From positions 1 to 64,000 of the forward strand of contig JAPXFQ010002820.1 in NCBI GenBank assembly GCA_028564705.1: 64,000 bases of DNA, in the 5' to 3' direction. The notes beneath the pieces are model-generated. The model saw nothing but the letters and a program-made list of their open reading frames with translations. It was not told where the DNA came from and did no database searches. This stretch comes from Apricaphanius iberus. Lineage: Eukaryota; Chordata; Actinopteri; Cyprinodontiformes; Aphaniidae. Shown here in pieces: positions 46,861 to 58,384 of the stretch (its first letter is position 1; each line of letters starts with the position of its first letter). The position numbers and the translations under genes were made by a program.

Positions 46861-47873
46861 AAAAGATTTCTTGTGATTTCATCGACCAACTGTAAAAGAG
46901 CCATTTGTGTAGACATGTTCGCGCTGAAGCTAAACTGATGATCATATCAGATGTAGTTTTCTGTAAAATGTTTTAATATCATTCTATGAATATTTTTTCA
47001 AGTACTTTAGAAAATAAAGGTAGCACTGAGATGGGTCAGTAGCTTTTAAATAAATTTGAATTACCAGAATTAAATAATGGAGTTACTTTGGTTAGTTGAC
47101 TAATTTATCAAATATAAATGCTTGTGGTCTTATAAAGTGTGCAAATGTAAATATGCCCCTTGAAGTTGCTTGTGTTTCAATTTTACGGTCTACAGACAGA
47201 CTCTTAATCAATTTTAACTCTAATTTGTGATATTTCAAATATAATTTAAGTACCATGAATGAGGACAATATGAGTCCCATCGCCTATATATAAGTTGGGC
47301 CTAAATTTGTAATGTTGAATTAGTTCTATTAAAATAACTGTTAAATGCTCTAAATTGCCTGTGTAACTTTTTATGGGGCATCCCCTGGTGGGTTAAAATA
47401 AATGGTTTGGTGTCCAACCTTATGTAATCCTTCTGAAACAAAGAAAATATTATGTATTTAGCCATAATATCATTGCTGTCATTGAATATTGTCTATATGA
47501 GAGCCACACCTAAATGCCTTCTATAACTTTACGTCTAATAATGTGAGTTTTCTGTATTTGATCAAGTTTGACCTCCAGTATAGCCAACAGAAAGAATGCT
47601 GACATCCACAAAGCAGGTGGAACACAAGGCCCTACATAAGAGACAAAACAAATTTATGATAAAAGTATACAAATTAAAAACAGAGAAACAAATAAAGAAA
47701 ACATTTAGCATTTTAGGACAATTTAGCAACAATTTAAGAAAAGCATAAAAAGGAAATTTATGTAAAAGTATTAAAGTTATAAACGGATGAAACATGAGAA
47801 TAAATTAAAGAAAACATTTAGCATTTGATTAAAAACCATTTTGGAGAAACATTAAAAGAAAATTTTTCAAAAA

Positions 47874-47875
<2 letters not shown>

Positions 47876-47935
<60 letters not shown>
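47876..47935. repeat. (TA)30 microsatellite
   Basis: Sixty bases of pure alternating TA. It is absent at the matching place in copy A. Confidence 0.95.
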
Positions 47936-47939
<4 letters not shown>

Positions 47940-47941
<2 letters not shown>

Positions 47942-48240
47942 CTCTAAACAGGAGAGTTTTAATCTTTGATTAGAAAGAATGTCACGGTTCAGCAGCTTTG
48001 CGGTCATCTGGACGTTTGTTCCAGATTTGTGGGGCGTAGAAAATGAAAGCTGCTTCGAACTAACGCAGGTTTTCACTAAACCTGCTTTGTGAAACGGGCC
48101 CCTGGGATCATGCTTTTAAATCTGTGAGGGAAGGCTGGGAATGTGGTTGATGTGGGGTCATTTTAATCTGTAAAGCATTTTGAGATGCAATTCTTGTATG
48201 AGAAGGGCTTTATAAATAAATTTTGATTTGATTTAGCACT
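47940..48240 (+). mobile_element. L2-type LINE 3' region
   Basis: Begins with a GAGAGTTTTAATCTTTGATT block and ends AATAAATTTTGATTTGATTT, typical of fish L2 tails. The last 170 bp are shared with 15000-15175. Confidence 0.6.
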
Positions 48241-48429
48241 CCTTTGGATGTTATTTGCTGTGTAAACCTAATTTGTATCATGCATCCATTTGCAACCGCA
48301 TGAAACTACGGATTTGAGGAATTAAATGTACGCCTTTGGCATGGTCAGAATTATAAATGTCTACAATTTGTATAAATGTTACTATATCTATATAAATAAA
48401 TGCATAAATTCCCTCTCACTCACCTACGT

Positions 48430-48614
48430 TTGTAGCGGAACTAAAGTGAACACAACTGTTTCATGTGCCCATGCACGACTTCCGGCGGAAGTAAACGACA
48501 CTCTGCTAGCAGCGTTAGCTTTCAGGCTTCGTTGGTTAGAAGCATAGATATAGCGTATCGTAACAATATCTTCGGTTGATCATCTGAGAGAATTTAACAG
48601 CTCCGAACCTCCAG
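48430..48614 (+). promoter_or_regulatory. Promoter and non-coding exon 1 of zinc-finger gene 2 (predicted)
   Basis: Keeps the ACTTCCGGCGGAAGT palindrome (48478-48492), the following GCTAGCAGCGTTAGCT stretch and the CCAG|GTGTGT splice donor (cut after 48614), all seen in copy A. No ATG is found between palindrome and donor. Conservation of the motif and donor against a drifted background suggests function in both copies or at least in their recent ancestor. Confidence 0.6.
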
Positions 48615-49019
48615 GTGTGTAAACCGGATTATTCTAAATGCGCTGATACTGGAATACGGAGAATCTGATCAGGGAACTAGTTGTTACCGCGGAGGAAGCT
48701 ACGCGGGTCCGTGTTTTCCTTACAGTTCTAACTGCTTCGTTTATCGCTGATTGTTTTTTTTTTTAATTTACTTTACGTGAGAAACTGGGAACAGAAGGAA
48801 AACAGTCATCATAACAATATATACGTGCAGTTTTTAAGCAGAAGCGGTTAATCTAACCTTTCCTGTAATGTTTGTATTTATTTAGAGAGGAACGCTGCAG
48901 AAGAAGGCAAAATAAAACGCATTTTGCTTTAAAGATGACTTTTTATGGATTTCTACTCTGTTTTTAATTACTTTCAGCCTCAGATTGTAGCTCAGAAATG
49001 ACGAAATCTTTATAACATT

Positions 49020-49560
49020 GACCCTGGTTTTATTTCTTTGTGAACTATTTAACTGAGAGTGTACAAAGAGTTAAAGTTAATGGTGTTTTTTCTCAGCCTC
49101 TTTTATCATCAGCAGGAGCTCCTCAGGGTTGTCTCCTCTCTCCTCTTTTAGTAACTTTGTGTTTTTATAACGTTAACCCAGTTTTTATGGTAGCGATTTA
49201 TTCCTATTTTATTGAGTCAGTTTTTTAAATGTGTTTGTACGGGTCACTTTCTTGAAGGAACAATAATTCCCTGGAGAAAATCTCCAGAGAATGCAGTAAC
49301 ATTTGCTGGCATCCCTCTGGTCAACCTCAGCTATCTATTTATCTCTAGATCCTTTAGGAAAGCTAAAGTTATTATGGCAGATTCCAGCCACCCTCTGTGG
49401 GCAGTTACAGCTCTTGCCATCAGGGCGGAGGTACAAATCCATATTATGTAATACTATGCTACTGCTGTTAGATTCATATTTGTGAGGCCTCTTCATTTTT
49501 GTCTCATATGTGGGATGTCATTAATTGTTGTCATGTCATTTTGTGATGTATTGTAAACTG
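49020..49560 (+). pseudogene. LINE reverse-transcriptase fragment, copy B
   Basis: Reads LTESVQRVKVNGVFSQPLLS and AGAPQGCLLSPLL, paralogous to 15955-17100 but without the hAT MITE. Intron 1 of predicted gene 2. Confidence 0.75.
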
Positions 49561-49892
49561 TTGAATGTGAACAAAAGCCCCATCTAGAGGAAGAAGACAA
49601 CAATATACTCAAATTTGAAACCCAGATAAATTTGTCTTTTTGTTAAATTCACTAGTTTTATATTCTTTTCTGCATTTTTAGTCAAATTTACTTAAATTCC
49701 TCACAAATGATGAGATTTCATGTTGTTATGGCTAAGCTCACTAAACAACCGTCTCTTTCAGCTGCCAAGCGGCTCCTCACAATTATTTGTCTTAAATTTA
49801 TCATCACAAAGAATGTAAGATTATGTGCAAAACGACGTACTAATCTACAAAGAATCATATCAAATGTTTCTTTTATATTCACTATGGAACAG

Positions 49893-49954
49893 AGAAGCCA
49901 CGATAACAGCTGTGGACGCTCTGAGGAAGGCGACGACCATCAGCATAAAAGGAG
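49893..49954 (+). other. Predicted 62 bp exon 2 of zinc-finger gene 2 (5' UTR)
   Basis: Same length and splice sites as 17460-17521 (acceptor GGAACAG, donor AGGAG|GTAACA). An ATG just upstream (in ACTATGGAAC) lies before the acceptor, and copy A has GTG there, so I do not treat it as a start. Confidence 0.6.
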
Positions 49955-50464
49955 GTAACAACAAACCCCTATTTTTGTACAGAAATAAGAATATTTGAGA
50001 TAATGGAAAGCAACACAAAACGGAGGGAACAAGAGAGCAAAGAAAGCTACAAAAATAAATGTTAAAGTACAATTTTTTTGCAATATTCCCCTGTGAGTTC
50101 CAAACTTCTCAGAGGTACTACAGTATTAGCATCTGGGGTTTTTACAGGCTTTTAATCTAACCTATTCCAACCGCACACTGACCTGGAAGTCGAATGACTT
50201 TTCAGCTGACGCCATTACAGCTGTAGTGTCTGTAGGTTGCGGAATGGGAGCTTGTAGAAGCTGAAGTTAGTCCAACTGGTCATTCGGTTTGTGCAATTTG
50301 GAATCATGTAAACATGAATCATGTTGATGTCTGCAGTAGTTCTGTCTAACCGACCACCGTAGAGCACAGAGTGAAAGTCCTGCTAGGACTACAACTTTCA
50401 TGGAGAACAGCAGTGACCTAGCTTTAGTGCCGTCCAGAGTTTAGTTGTTTATATTCCCTCTATA

Positions 50465-50860
50465 TCAACCCGGAACTGAACACATAAACACTTCTATTCT
50501 CTGAGCTACAGGGAGCCAGTGGAAGGACTTTAGAACTGGGATTATGTGTTCTACTTTCCTGGTTCTAGTGAGGATGCCTGCAGCAGCGTTCTGGATCAGC
50601 TGCAGCCGTCTGATTGACTTTTTAGGTAGACCTGTGATGACGCTTTTGCAATAATAGAGGGGACTTACGATAAACCCATGAATGAGTTTTTCTAGCTCCA
50701 GTTGGGACATCAATCTTTTAATCCTAGAGATGTTCTTCAGGTGATAGAAGGCTGACCTTGTTATTGCTTTTATATCAGCCATCGGCCGAAATTTGTTGTA
50801 AAAAGCTGAAAAAAAAAAAAAAAGGAAGGACCCCATAACACTCGGAACCACTGCGAGACA
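50465..50860 (-). pseudogene. L2-type LINE, RT C-terminal part
   Basis: Minus strand: AFYHLKNISRIKRLMSQ, SPLYYCKSVITGLPKKSI, LQLIQNAAAGILTRTRK, PVLKSFHWLPV. These are the classical C-terminal blocks of fish L2 elements. The preceding RT blocks are at 52640-53050. Confidence 0.88.
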
Positions 50861-51059
50861 GCCCGGTCATATTCCACTCGTAGGTTAGGTGTTTAATCTT
50901 TGACTGCACTATTTTAATATCAGATTTTATTATCCACTACCATGTGGTATTGTGCTTTACTTAGTGGTGATTTTTCTTTGATGCTGTAAATCCAGATTCT
51001 ACCTCAAACAGCTATTTTCGCCATCATTCTGCTTACTGTTTGAATTGATCTTATTTTGT

Positions 51060-51900
51060 ATACTAAAGGCGTCTCTCCACCAGTACGACTCGACTCGGAT
51101 CTACTCTCCACTGGCAGAAGTCTCGCTGAGCCGCTCCAAGCCGCGCCGATACTACTTTTCGTACCACCTCAGCTGTGGTTCCATCCGTGCTGAACTGGTA
51201 CTGAAAAGCGACGTCAGACGGCCGACCGCCATTTTGAAACCTCGCTACACCGAGTGGATGTGTTTAGTGTTTGCTGAAGAACAATGACAACGTTAAAAAC
51301 AATGACAAAGCATACGGCAACGCAATCAACGCAGAAGTTCGGCTAGTTTAACTGTTGGCGTAATCATCGCAGTTAACGCAGTGCGGCAACCAATCAGAGC
51401 GTCTCAATGTAGTTATGTCACTACGCACGTATCTTGAATAAAGCGCGGGTCCAGTGAAAACATTTTCAACATACGCAGATTTCAAAAATCAGAAATAACA
51501 CCTACCGAAGACAGATGAACAGGCACTCCTAAGGAGGAACAGAAAACCTGTAGTTGGTGTCCTGGTAGGAGATTTAAGCCCCGATGCGGCCGAGGAGGTC
51601 GTAAAATTAGGTGCAGGACAGACGGAAGTAGCGCTGAAAGCGAAACTCATCCATAAGCAGCTCCTGGAGCAAATGGTCAAACTCCCCAAACTCAGAACGC
51701 ATCTGAACAATGAGCGCTGATGCATCCGATGTCGACATTGTCTAGCTTTATCTAGCAAATAAAGCCCAGCCACTTTCTCGATACAATCCACCATAGTTCA
51801 GAACGTACGGCAAAAGAAGAAGCCCCGCCCACGCGTTGTTTTTTTTCTCAGAAGCAGGCTATGGACGGCAAAAAGCACATACATCAAACTTCATCCGTTG
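51060..51900. repeat. Probable DNA-transposon derived repeat
   Basis: The segment has words such as GGTACTGAAAAGCGACGTCA known from abundant fish MITEs, and a 101-codon minus frame without a family. It splits the L2 element between its two RT parts. Termini uncertain. Confidence 0.4.
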
Positions 51901-52639
51901 GATGCGTTGCCTGACGCAGACCAACTGTGCGGTGTGAATGTACCATTAGCCGCGACCCACAGACATCTGCAGCTAGATTTTTGTTTTTGTTTTGTTTCTG
52001 AACTTTTTCTATACCTGTCCAATAAAATGTCCAAGCTATATGCTAGTATTATCATTTGCAGTTTCATTACATGCTGGTTGGTTGGCTGGCTGGCATCAGT
52101 GTTCAGCAACATTTGAAAAATCTGATAGCAACAATTGCTCTGGCTGATAAAGGTTAAAAAGTCTTGCGCTGCTAAATAATTAAACTGCATACATTTTAAA
52201 GCTTATGAAAAGCCTAGCCCTACTCAAAGATGGGATATCTGTAAAAAATGGTAGTGGTGATGATATCAAAAAACTGAAAACATTTTCAAAGCACACAGCT
52301 TTATTAAAAACATACAGTTGTGGTTTGTAATTCATAGAATTCATAGCATGTATATGGCAACTTGTTTCTTTAAGGGGACACGTGTGAAAATTTGCGTCGC
52401 TCCAGCGCTGGACATAGTTTGCTGCACATAAAGATGACTTTGTTCCGACAACCTGATGTTCTGCAGCCATTGAGCTTCGGTGAAACCCAGAAGAACGTCT
52501 CATCACTGCAAGGCCCGGTTAAACGACCAAAGAAACGGTCATCTGAAACGCGCACACACACACAATACTTATTAATATAGCCAACTTTCTAACAACTTGT
52601 TAACAAAGTCGCCTGGTTAAATTGTAATGTATAGTTGTG

Positions 52640-53050
52640 GTAACTAATCTCATTGGCTGTTATAGTCTGGGTTAGTGGGAGCGTAGATATTGAATAGGAG
52701 GAACCCCAGGATGGAGCCTTGGGGGACCCCAAGTGGATTTCTATCTGTTCTGATGAGAAATTGCTTACAGACACAGATCATTTCCTGTTCAGCTCTCCGT
52801 TCGTACCGGAAGTAGTTTATGATCAACAGTGCCAAAGGCTGCACTGAGTTCTAGTAGAACCAGCACTGTGGTTCTGCTAGAGTCGGTATTAATGCGGATG
52901 AAAACTTGTGTGTGGTGATCATGGAAACCAGACTGAAAAACAACAAAGCGGTTGGTCATTGTTAGGAAGCAGTTTAACTGTTGAAACGGCCTTTTCACCT
53001 GATGGTCCGGCTTCAACTTTTATTCTAAAGGCCTTCGCAGTGCTACTGTC
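52640..53050 (-). pseudogene. L2-type LINE, central RT part
   Basis: Minus-strand blocks: TTVLVLLELSAAFGTVDHKLL (RT motif with the catalytic Asp region reading ELSAAF) and NPLGVPQGSILGFLLFNIY. Stops intervene. Same element as 50465-50860. Confidence 0.85.
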
Positions 53051-56000
53051 TATCCAAAGTTGTTTGAGTATCCCGAGTTGGCTAACAGTTTAAAACTGAT
53101 CCAGTTCTTCGAGGTGGGCTCAGCTTCCCTCCTACTGACGTCAGGTGGCCGTGTTTGAGGCTGGGAGCTGCTGATCACAGTTGTAAATACTTTTCCCTCA
53201 TGTGTATGAAGTCTTGATCTGTTCCAGTTGGACTTGTGTTCCTGTTCCTTCCTTCTTGGACTGGAGTCAATGCAACAGTAGGATCAAATTACATGTGTTT
53301 TGAACATGATTTTCAAGCAGAATTAAACAGGGAAATAAGCAGGAACAGGTTAGGACTTGTTCCTTTTTAAGTAGCTTTTAAAAAGCGCTGTAACTCTGCT
53401 CACTGCCTCGGCGAACGTATGAGGTGTACACCGTTTTATTACTAACTGCTGTGAGACGCTGGTTGTGGATTTTATCCTAGGTGGATTATCTCTCTCTCTC
53501 TTTTCTATTCTCTTTCTTACTCTGTGAGTACACAGTAGGCAGAGCTAAGCTGTGCTTGGTCTGCTTTAGCTGGTCTGTTCGCTGAAAGGATAACTCAATT
53601 TTTCATTGTCTCCTGCTTAAAACTGTGGCCTTCCCATGTGGAGCCAGGACATGCTCTGTCCTTGGTTGTCTTAAGCCTATTTATACTGCATCGAAACGGA
53701 TCGATGGAACGCCATTATCCGTTGACGCAAGGGCTCTCCGTCACCTAGGCAATGACGGAAGGCGTGGATCCCAATTTTCTGACTATCCGTCAACGGAAAG
53801 TGTAACTGTGATTGGTCAGCTAAACAGCCAAAGATTGTTTCACCAGAACAGTGCTCCCTAGTTGCTGTAATCCGTAGTCAATGCAACATTTTGGCGCTAC
53901 ATGCTTTATACTGAAAACATTTAGTTTGTCTAAAATGTTTTCTGTCTTTGTTTTTTTTTTTGTCAATATTGTATACAAGGAGTTGTAAAGAACTACAAAA
54001 CAAGCTGCTATGTTGGCTTACATACGTTTTTAGAGTATTCTACGAGCTGCGCTTCTAGTAAAAAGCTTTCCAGCTCAATTAAAACGTGCTTTCTGTCGTC
54101 CATTGCTCCTTGAGGGGGGAAAGCGTTCACAAGCTGAAGGAAATAAACTTTAGTTAACCAGAAACAACTCAGACCCGGCAAAAAAATCAGCACTTTCTGC
54201 TGTCCTGGTGAGAAATTGCATTGCAACACTGAAAAACCAATGGAGAACTATAAATGCAAAATGTCTACGTCAATACCTCTGCGTCTGGGTGCAAATTTGC
54301 TGACAGAGAAGTATAAAGTAGGATGTAATCTAAAGCAACGTTTTGCGACTCTTTATTCTCCATAGACTCTTCTATAGTCGCATATTTCTGAAAAACAGCC
54401 GGTAGACGAGTCGAAACTCTTGCTAAATAGAGCTACTCATTTGCTGCGTTAGCAGAGCTTGCCTGGTATTACTTGTGCTGGAACTATATTTATTATATGT
54501 GCTGAAACTATCCACTCTTTTCATTGTACAATTTAAATAGTTTGTTTTCTTTTTATTTACTAAGTGAAATAAAAATTTGCAATGTGTTGTCATCAGTGAG
54601 TCTCTAAATCTATTCTTTTTTTAATGTTATATATGTCAAAGAATGTGTAAACAATAGAATGGCTGTTGATCAACACTTTTGCAATTCAGTGTCGTGATAG
54701 TTTAAAAAAAATCTGAAGGTAGTAAAAAAGGTATTAAAAAGTAGTAAATTTAACTTGAGGATTGCTGTATATACCCTGTAATTGACTAATCACTAATTAT
54801 TTTGTAGATTTGTCGACTAATTGGATCGTGCTTAAAATGCATGTTATTGCTGGAGCTGCTGCTCTAATATTTGCTTATTATCTCAAAGGGACTTTACTTT
54901 AGATACTTTAGTGTAGCATCTAAAATAGTTATTTTTAGGTTGATAGCTCATTTAACATTTAAGAACTATATAAAAAAATAAAAGTATTACAGCAGACACA
55001 TGACCTGTGCTAAGAGTATTGAAATTACCATCACCACTGTTAATGTTGCATCAATCAAAAAATACAACAGCCTCTTCAGTCAGAAGCATCATCAAAACTA
55101 CTGAATGATCCTTCCAGAAAGATCCTTCCTGCCCACAGCTATTTAATATCTAAAGTCAGAGTAAACATTACATTCTGAAAACATAAGTATTTTATTGCAA
55201 TAATGATAATAATAAGAAGAATCTACTGTTGATGCTAACGTTAGCAGCTAATTAGCTAACAGAGGCTACTGTCCGTGTTTGTCAGCCACAGCGGGCTTCC
55301 CTTTAAGAAGCTCAAACAACTCTGCTGTATTGCTGTGGAAAGCAAGCTTCAACTTTGTGGATTTAGCATTACGCATGCTTCTTTTTTTATTTTTATAAAA
55401 CTCTGCAGAATTCTAGAGCTACATTGTAGGCTCAATGCTGATACTGCTGTTAAAAATGTTCTAAGCTGCTACTGCTGACCACGATTGGCAGCAGGGCAGA
55501 AACGGAGCGGATAAAAGGGACGGGTACCGTTTAAGAGAAAAACAAAGCATAAAAAACAAACAAAAAAACGATTGTCGACTGTTTTACTCATAGACTTTGT
55601 CGTGATGAATCGACTGTCCACAACGTTTGAACTTAAACTTTCAGAGAGATTGGGTGTTAGGAAAATTATGTGTTGCCCCTTCTAAATGATGAAAGGCTGT
55701 TGCCCCAAATACATAATTAATAACTCAATCAATAATTGTGTCGATGTTGAAATATTTATATAATTATTGGGGATTATTTTAAACCAGACACTGACCACAG
55801 ACTTCTGTGTTGCCAAGCATCTTTTACCAGGATTTATTTTTAAAGGAAAGCTGCTGATGGCTTTGCTCAAATCTTTTTACAAGTTCAAACAAAACATTTG
55901 GTAATTAAAAGCAACCAAACATTTGTTGCCTGTGTTACAAGAAACTGATTTCACTGGAACACACAGCCGAAAGTCACCCTCTGTCCCTCAGGGTTGAAAT

Positions 56001-56139
56001 ATTAATGATGAAAATCACAGACGTCGATCATCTTTCAGTTGGACAACTTGCACAATTGGTCTCCCAATACTTTTTTGCTCCAGTGTGTTAACCCCATCTA
56101 ATCACTGCATTAATGGTTTCCTCTTTGTGATTCCCTTAG
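53051..56139. other. Predicted intron 2 of zinc-finger gene 2, repeat-poor
   Basis: No gene recognised. 53690-53850 has CCGTTGACG/CCGTCAACGG-type inverse words that suggest a Harbinger-like MITE. 54780-55620 contains GTCGACT words at both ends, another possible MITE. The interval ends in a TTCCCTTAG acceptor (AG at 56138-56139). Confidence 0.4.
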
Positions 56140-56231
56140 GTCTTCCACAGGATCATCTGTTGCTAATTGGGAATTTTTTTTGTTATCACGTTCTCAGAAC
56201 TGAAGAGATTAACTCCAACTCTGACCACAAG

Positions 56232-57092
56232 ATGCCTAAAGGCGTAGAAATAAAGGAGGAACCAGAAAAACAGCCGATGAGTGAGCGAACAGGGGAACAT
56301 GAACAAATCAAAGAAGAATATATTGAAGTGCAGATCTTTGAAAATGAAGAACAGCTTGTAGTGAAGGAGGAAAAAAACAGTACTCTGTTCACTCCTGTTA
56401 ATCAGGAAATACCCCATGATTTACCAAGAGTAAAGTGGGTTATAGAGACAAAGGAGGAGCTAGAACCTGTACAAACTAAAGATCCAGAACCTTTGAAGAT
56501 TAAAACTGAACCTGAACCCGTGAAGATTAAAAAGGACCTAGAACCTGTGAAACTTGAAGATTCCTGTAGTGATCAGGATGAAGAACAGTTTCTACTAAAA
56601 CAAGAGACTGACAGAATTGTGATCACTCATTTTAATGAGCAAAACGACTATGGAACAGAAACAAACAAGAACCTGCTCCTTTCTGCAAATCATCTTAACA
56701 ATGAGCACCAACATCAGCAAGGAGGCGACCAGAACGATTCGGGATCAAGTAAAGATGACAGGGACAACGTGGACAATCCAGCACTAAAAAGACCAACAAA
56801 AGATTTGACATTTCACAGAACTGTCAGAGGTGAGACGCCTTTTTCTTTTGATCAGTCATACAGGGGAGAAGTGCAGTGTCTTATGGTTTTTCCCTGGTTT
56901 CCTTTTGCTCATCCGGAAAAACCGTTTAAGAATGGCACCCCGCTTGGCTGCGGAGTAAATCCAGACAGCGCTATTCTCCTCTCCCGCGGGGTCCCTCTTT
57001 ATTTGAAGGGAATCAGAAACGTCGTGCAAACTGTCCGCCTACAGAAATATCCCCCTGCTGTCACACAGACGACACATCCCACACTGTATTAG
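56232..57092 (+). CDS. Zinc-finger gene 2: N-terminal half only, finger array lost
   Basis: From the ATG at 56232 the first ~195 residues align with gene 1 (MPKGVEIKEEPEK, KWVIETKEELE, LKIKTEPEPVKIKKD, VKLEDSCSD, THFNEQNDYGTET, LTFHRTVRGETPFSFD). They keep the psi-K-x-E motifs (IKEE twice, VKEE, IKTE, VKLE, LKQE). The alignment ends inside the first finger, whose CD is FD; fingers are missing. A short TACAGGGGAGAAG may be the remnant of an inter-finger linker. The next ~75 residues are unrelated and probably transposon-derived. The protein, if made, is 287 residues without zinc fingers; it is either a pseudogene or a finger-less version. The frame upstream of the ATG is open to the acceptor but not conserved. 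Confidence 0.75.
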   Translation: MPKGVEIKEEPEKQPMSERTGEHEQIKEEYIEVQIFENEEQLVVKEEKNSTLFTPVNQEIPHDLPRVKWVIETKEELEPVQTKDPEPLKIKTEPEPVKIKKDLEPVKLEDSCSDQDEEQFLLKQETDRIVITHFNEQNDYGTETNKNLLLSANHLNNEHQHQQGGDQNDSGSSKDDRDNVDNPALKRPTKDLTFHRTVRGETPFSFDQSYRGEVQCLMVFPWFPFAHPEKPFKNGTPLGCGVNPDSAILLSRGVPLYLKGIRNVVQTVRLQKYPPAVTQTTHPTLY

Positions 57093-57285
57093 GAAAAGAG
57101 AGGAAGAGGCGAAGTTGTTGCAGCTGCAGTCGAGTATTATTGGTGGTGTGCGTAAAGTAGAATAAAGAAAAACGGAACGCAATATGTGACGGTCGGTGTT
57201 GAAAATGTCTTTTTTTGGGTCAGCGTTAAATCTGTGGCAGTCAGAGTTTAATCTGTGACGCACCGCCACAAATTCGTCTGTGTGG
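56870..57285. mobile_element. Probable hAT-like insertion in zinc-finger gene 2
   Basis: Begins CAGTGTCTTATGG and ends with the inverse of CAGTGTTTCCCACACAG. CAGTGTTTCCC ends are typical of a hAT MITE family. No matching 8 bp duplication can be shown. It supplies the unrelated tail of gene 2. Confidence 0.45.
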
Positions 57286-57289
57286 GAAA

Positions 57290-57530
57290 CACTGATTCTT
57301 TTTCTTTACTGTTGGTTTTAATTTTTTATATGTTTTGTGTTATTTTTGTAGTTTTTGTAAATCATTTGTAAAGCATAGACTTTCCGCAAATTGCTAAAGA
57401 GGAAGCTGCATTTTGTTCAAAATAAGTTTTGTTCAGTTTAGATGATTGATTTATTGTTGATATCCCTTTTAATTCCAGTGTCTCATTTTTATGATATGTA
57501 TAAAGCCTTTGGCTTTGTGTTATTTTACCT
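57290..57530. repeat. Segmental duplication copy C (start only)
   Basis: Matches 10225-10400 (A) and 38287-38500 (B), for example AAAGCATAGACTTTC and CGCAAATT. It lies right after gene 2 as copy B lies after gene 1, so it marks the start of a third array unit. It is cut at the TTAA at 57531. Confidence 0.75.
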
Positions 57531-57774
57531 TTAAAGGTCCTATATTATGAAGATCCACTTTTTTGAGTTTTCAGCTATTTTATAGTGCAATTTTCATTTT
57601 TAAAAACCCTGCCAGAGTGGTGTTTGGCTTAATTCACACATTTCTCATTTATCCTCCTGAATTGTGCACTTTGAGCCGCTGCACCGCCCTCTCCTGGAGG
57701 ACGGCTGAATAATAACATGGTGTCGGTTTTATGTAACTCTGCACATTAAACTCATACGCCGCCCTTTTTCACAG

Positions 57775-58100
57775 GTCCGAGCCGCGAGAGTCCGAAGCAA
57801 GCCACTAATCGCCACCGTGCACCGACACAAAGCAAAGTCCTTTGGAGAAAATGCGCATTTGGCTGCCAGACCTACAGGAGTTTATTCACCATTCCCAAAG
57901 AACAGCCAAATCGCCAGAAATGGCTGGAATTTCTCTCCGGAATCCCGCATATACCCAGCTACAGCAAGTTTGTATGTGACGGACATTTCACTGACTGTTG
58001 CTTCATGAACCTGGGCCAGTACCAAAGTGGACTGTCGGAGAGACTATGTCTTGCCGCCGGATCAATTCCAACAATAAAGACGACTGAAATGGCAGGAGGA
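57775..58100 (+). CDS. THAP-domain gene, exon with THAP zinc finger
   Basis: Predicted sequence-specific DNA-binding module. The frame gives KCAFGCQTYRSLFTIPKEQ, a Trp in QKWLEFL, FVCDGHFTDCCF and AAGSIPTI. These are the THAP signature: C-x3-C (57852, 57864), W, C-x2-H (57975, 57984), conserved F and the closing P. The exon ends GGAGGA|GTAAGT (phase 0). On the left the frame is open back to about 57757 without ATG, and TTTTTCACAG (AG at 57773-57774) is a good acceptor, so the start codon is probably in an upstream exon I could not find. The 63-codon frame in another phase here is a shadow. Confidence 0.8.
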
Positions 58101-58384
58101 GTAAGTAAACACTAGCTACCTTCTAATGCTAATATGTGTTAGCCATTTATGAAGCTGCTTATGTGAACTCATAACAGCTGTCTGAGGTTACTTTATTGAT
58201 TTGTTGCATCTCAGAATTCTTCATTTCGAAGAAAATATTTTTTGGTTGTGTGGTTAAATAATCACAGAAGTGCTGTTTGTCACCTCCACACTGGTTTTCT
58301 ACTTTCCTCACTGACTGTTTTTAAGCTAATTATGCGCACTGTTAACTTCAGTAATTTCAGTGAACTCAAAATTTGAATTGGACC

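Larger units (their letters stand above)
37380..49954. repeat. Segmental duplication copy B
   Basis: Collinear with copy A (9313-17521). B is longer because of B-only insertions: a decayed hAT transposase (39247-41270), a repeat-rich stretch (41350-43190) and an RTE LINE split by a hAT element (43190-46860). Its right end carries the second copies of the promoter palindrome, exon 1 donor and 62 bp exon 2. Zinc-finger gene 2 follows at 56.2 kb, as gene 1 follows copy A. Confidence 0.85.

Noticed and set aside
49870..49954. Coding exon starting at the ATG before 62 bp exon 2 of copy B
   Set aside because: Copy A has GTG at that place, the ATG precedes the acceptor, and the frame meets a stop in the zinc-finger exon before its start codon.
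56085..56231. N-terminal extension of zinc-finger gene 2 upstream of 56232
   Set aside because: It begins in the intron before the acceptor, and the comparison with gene 1 shows frame-shifting indels, as expected for UTR.
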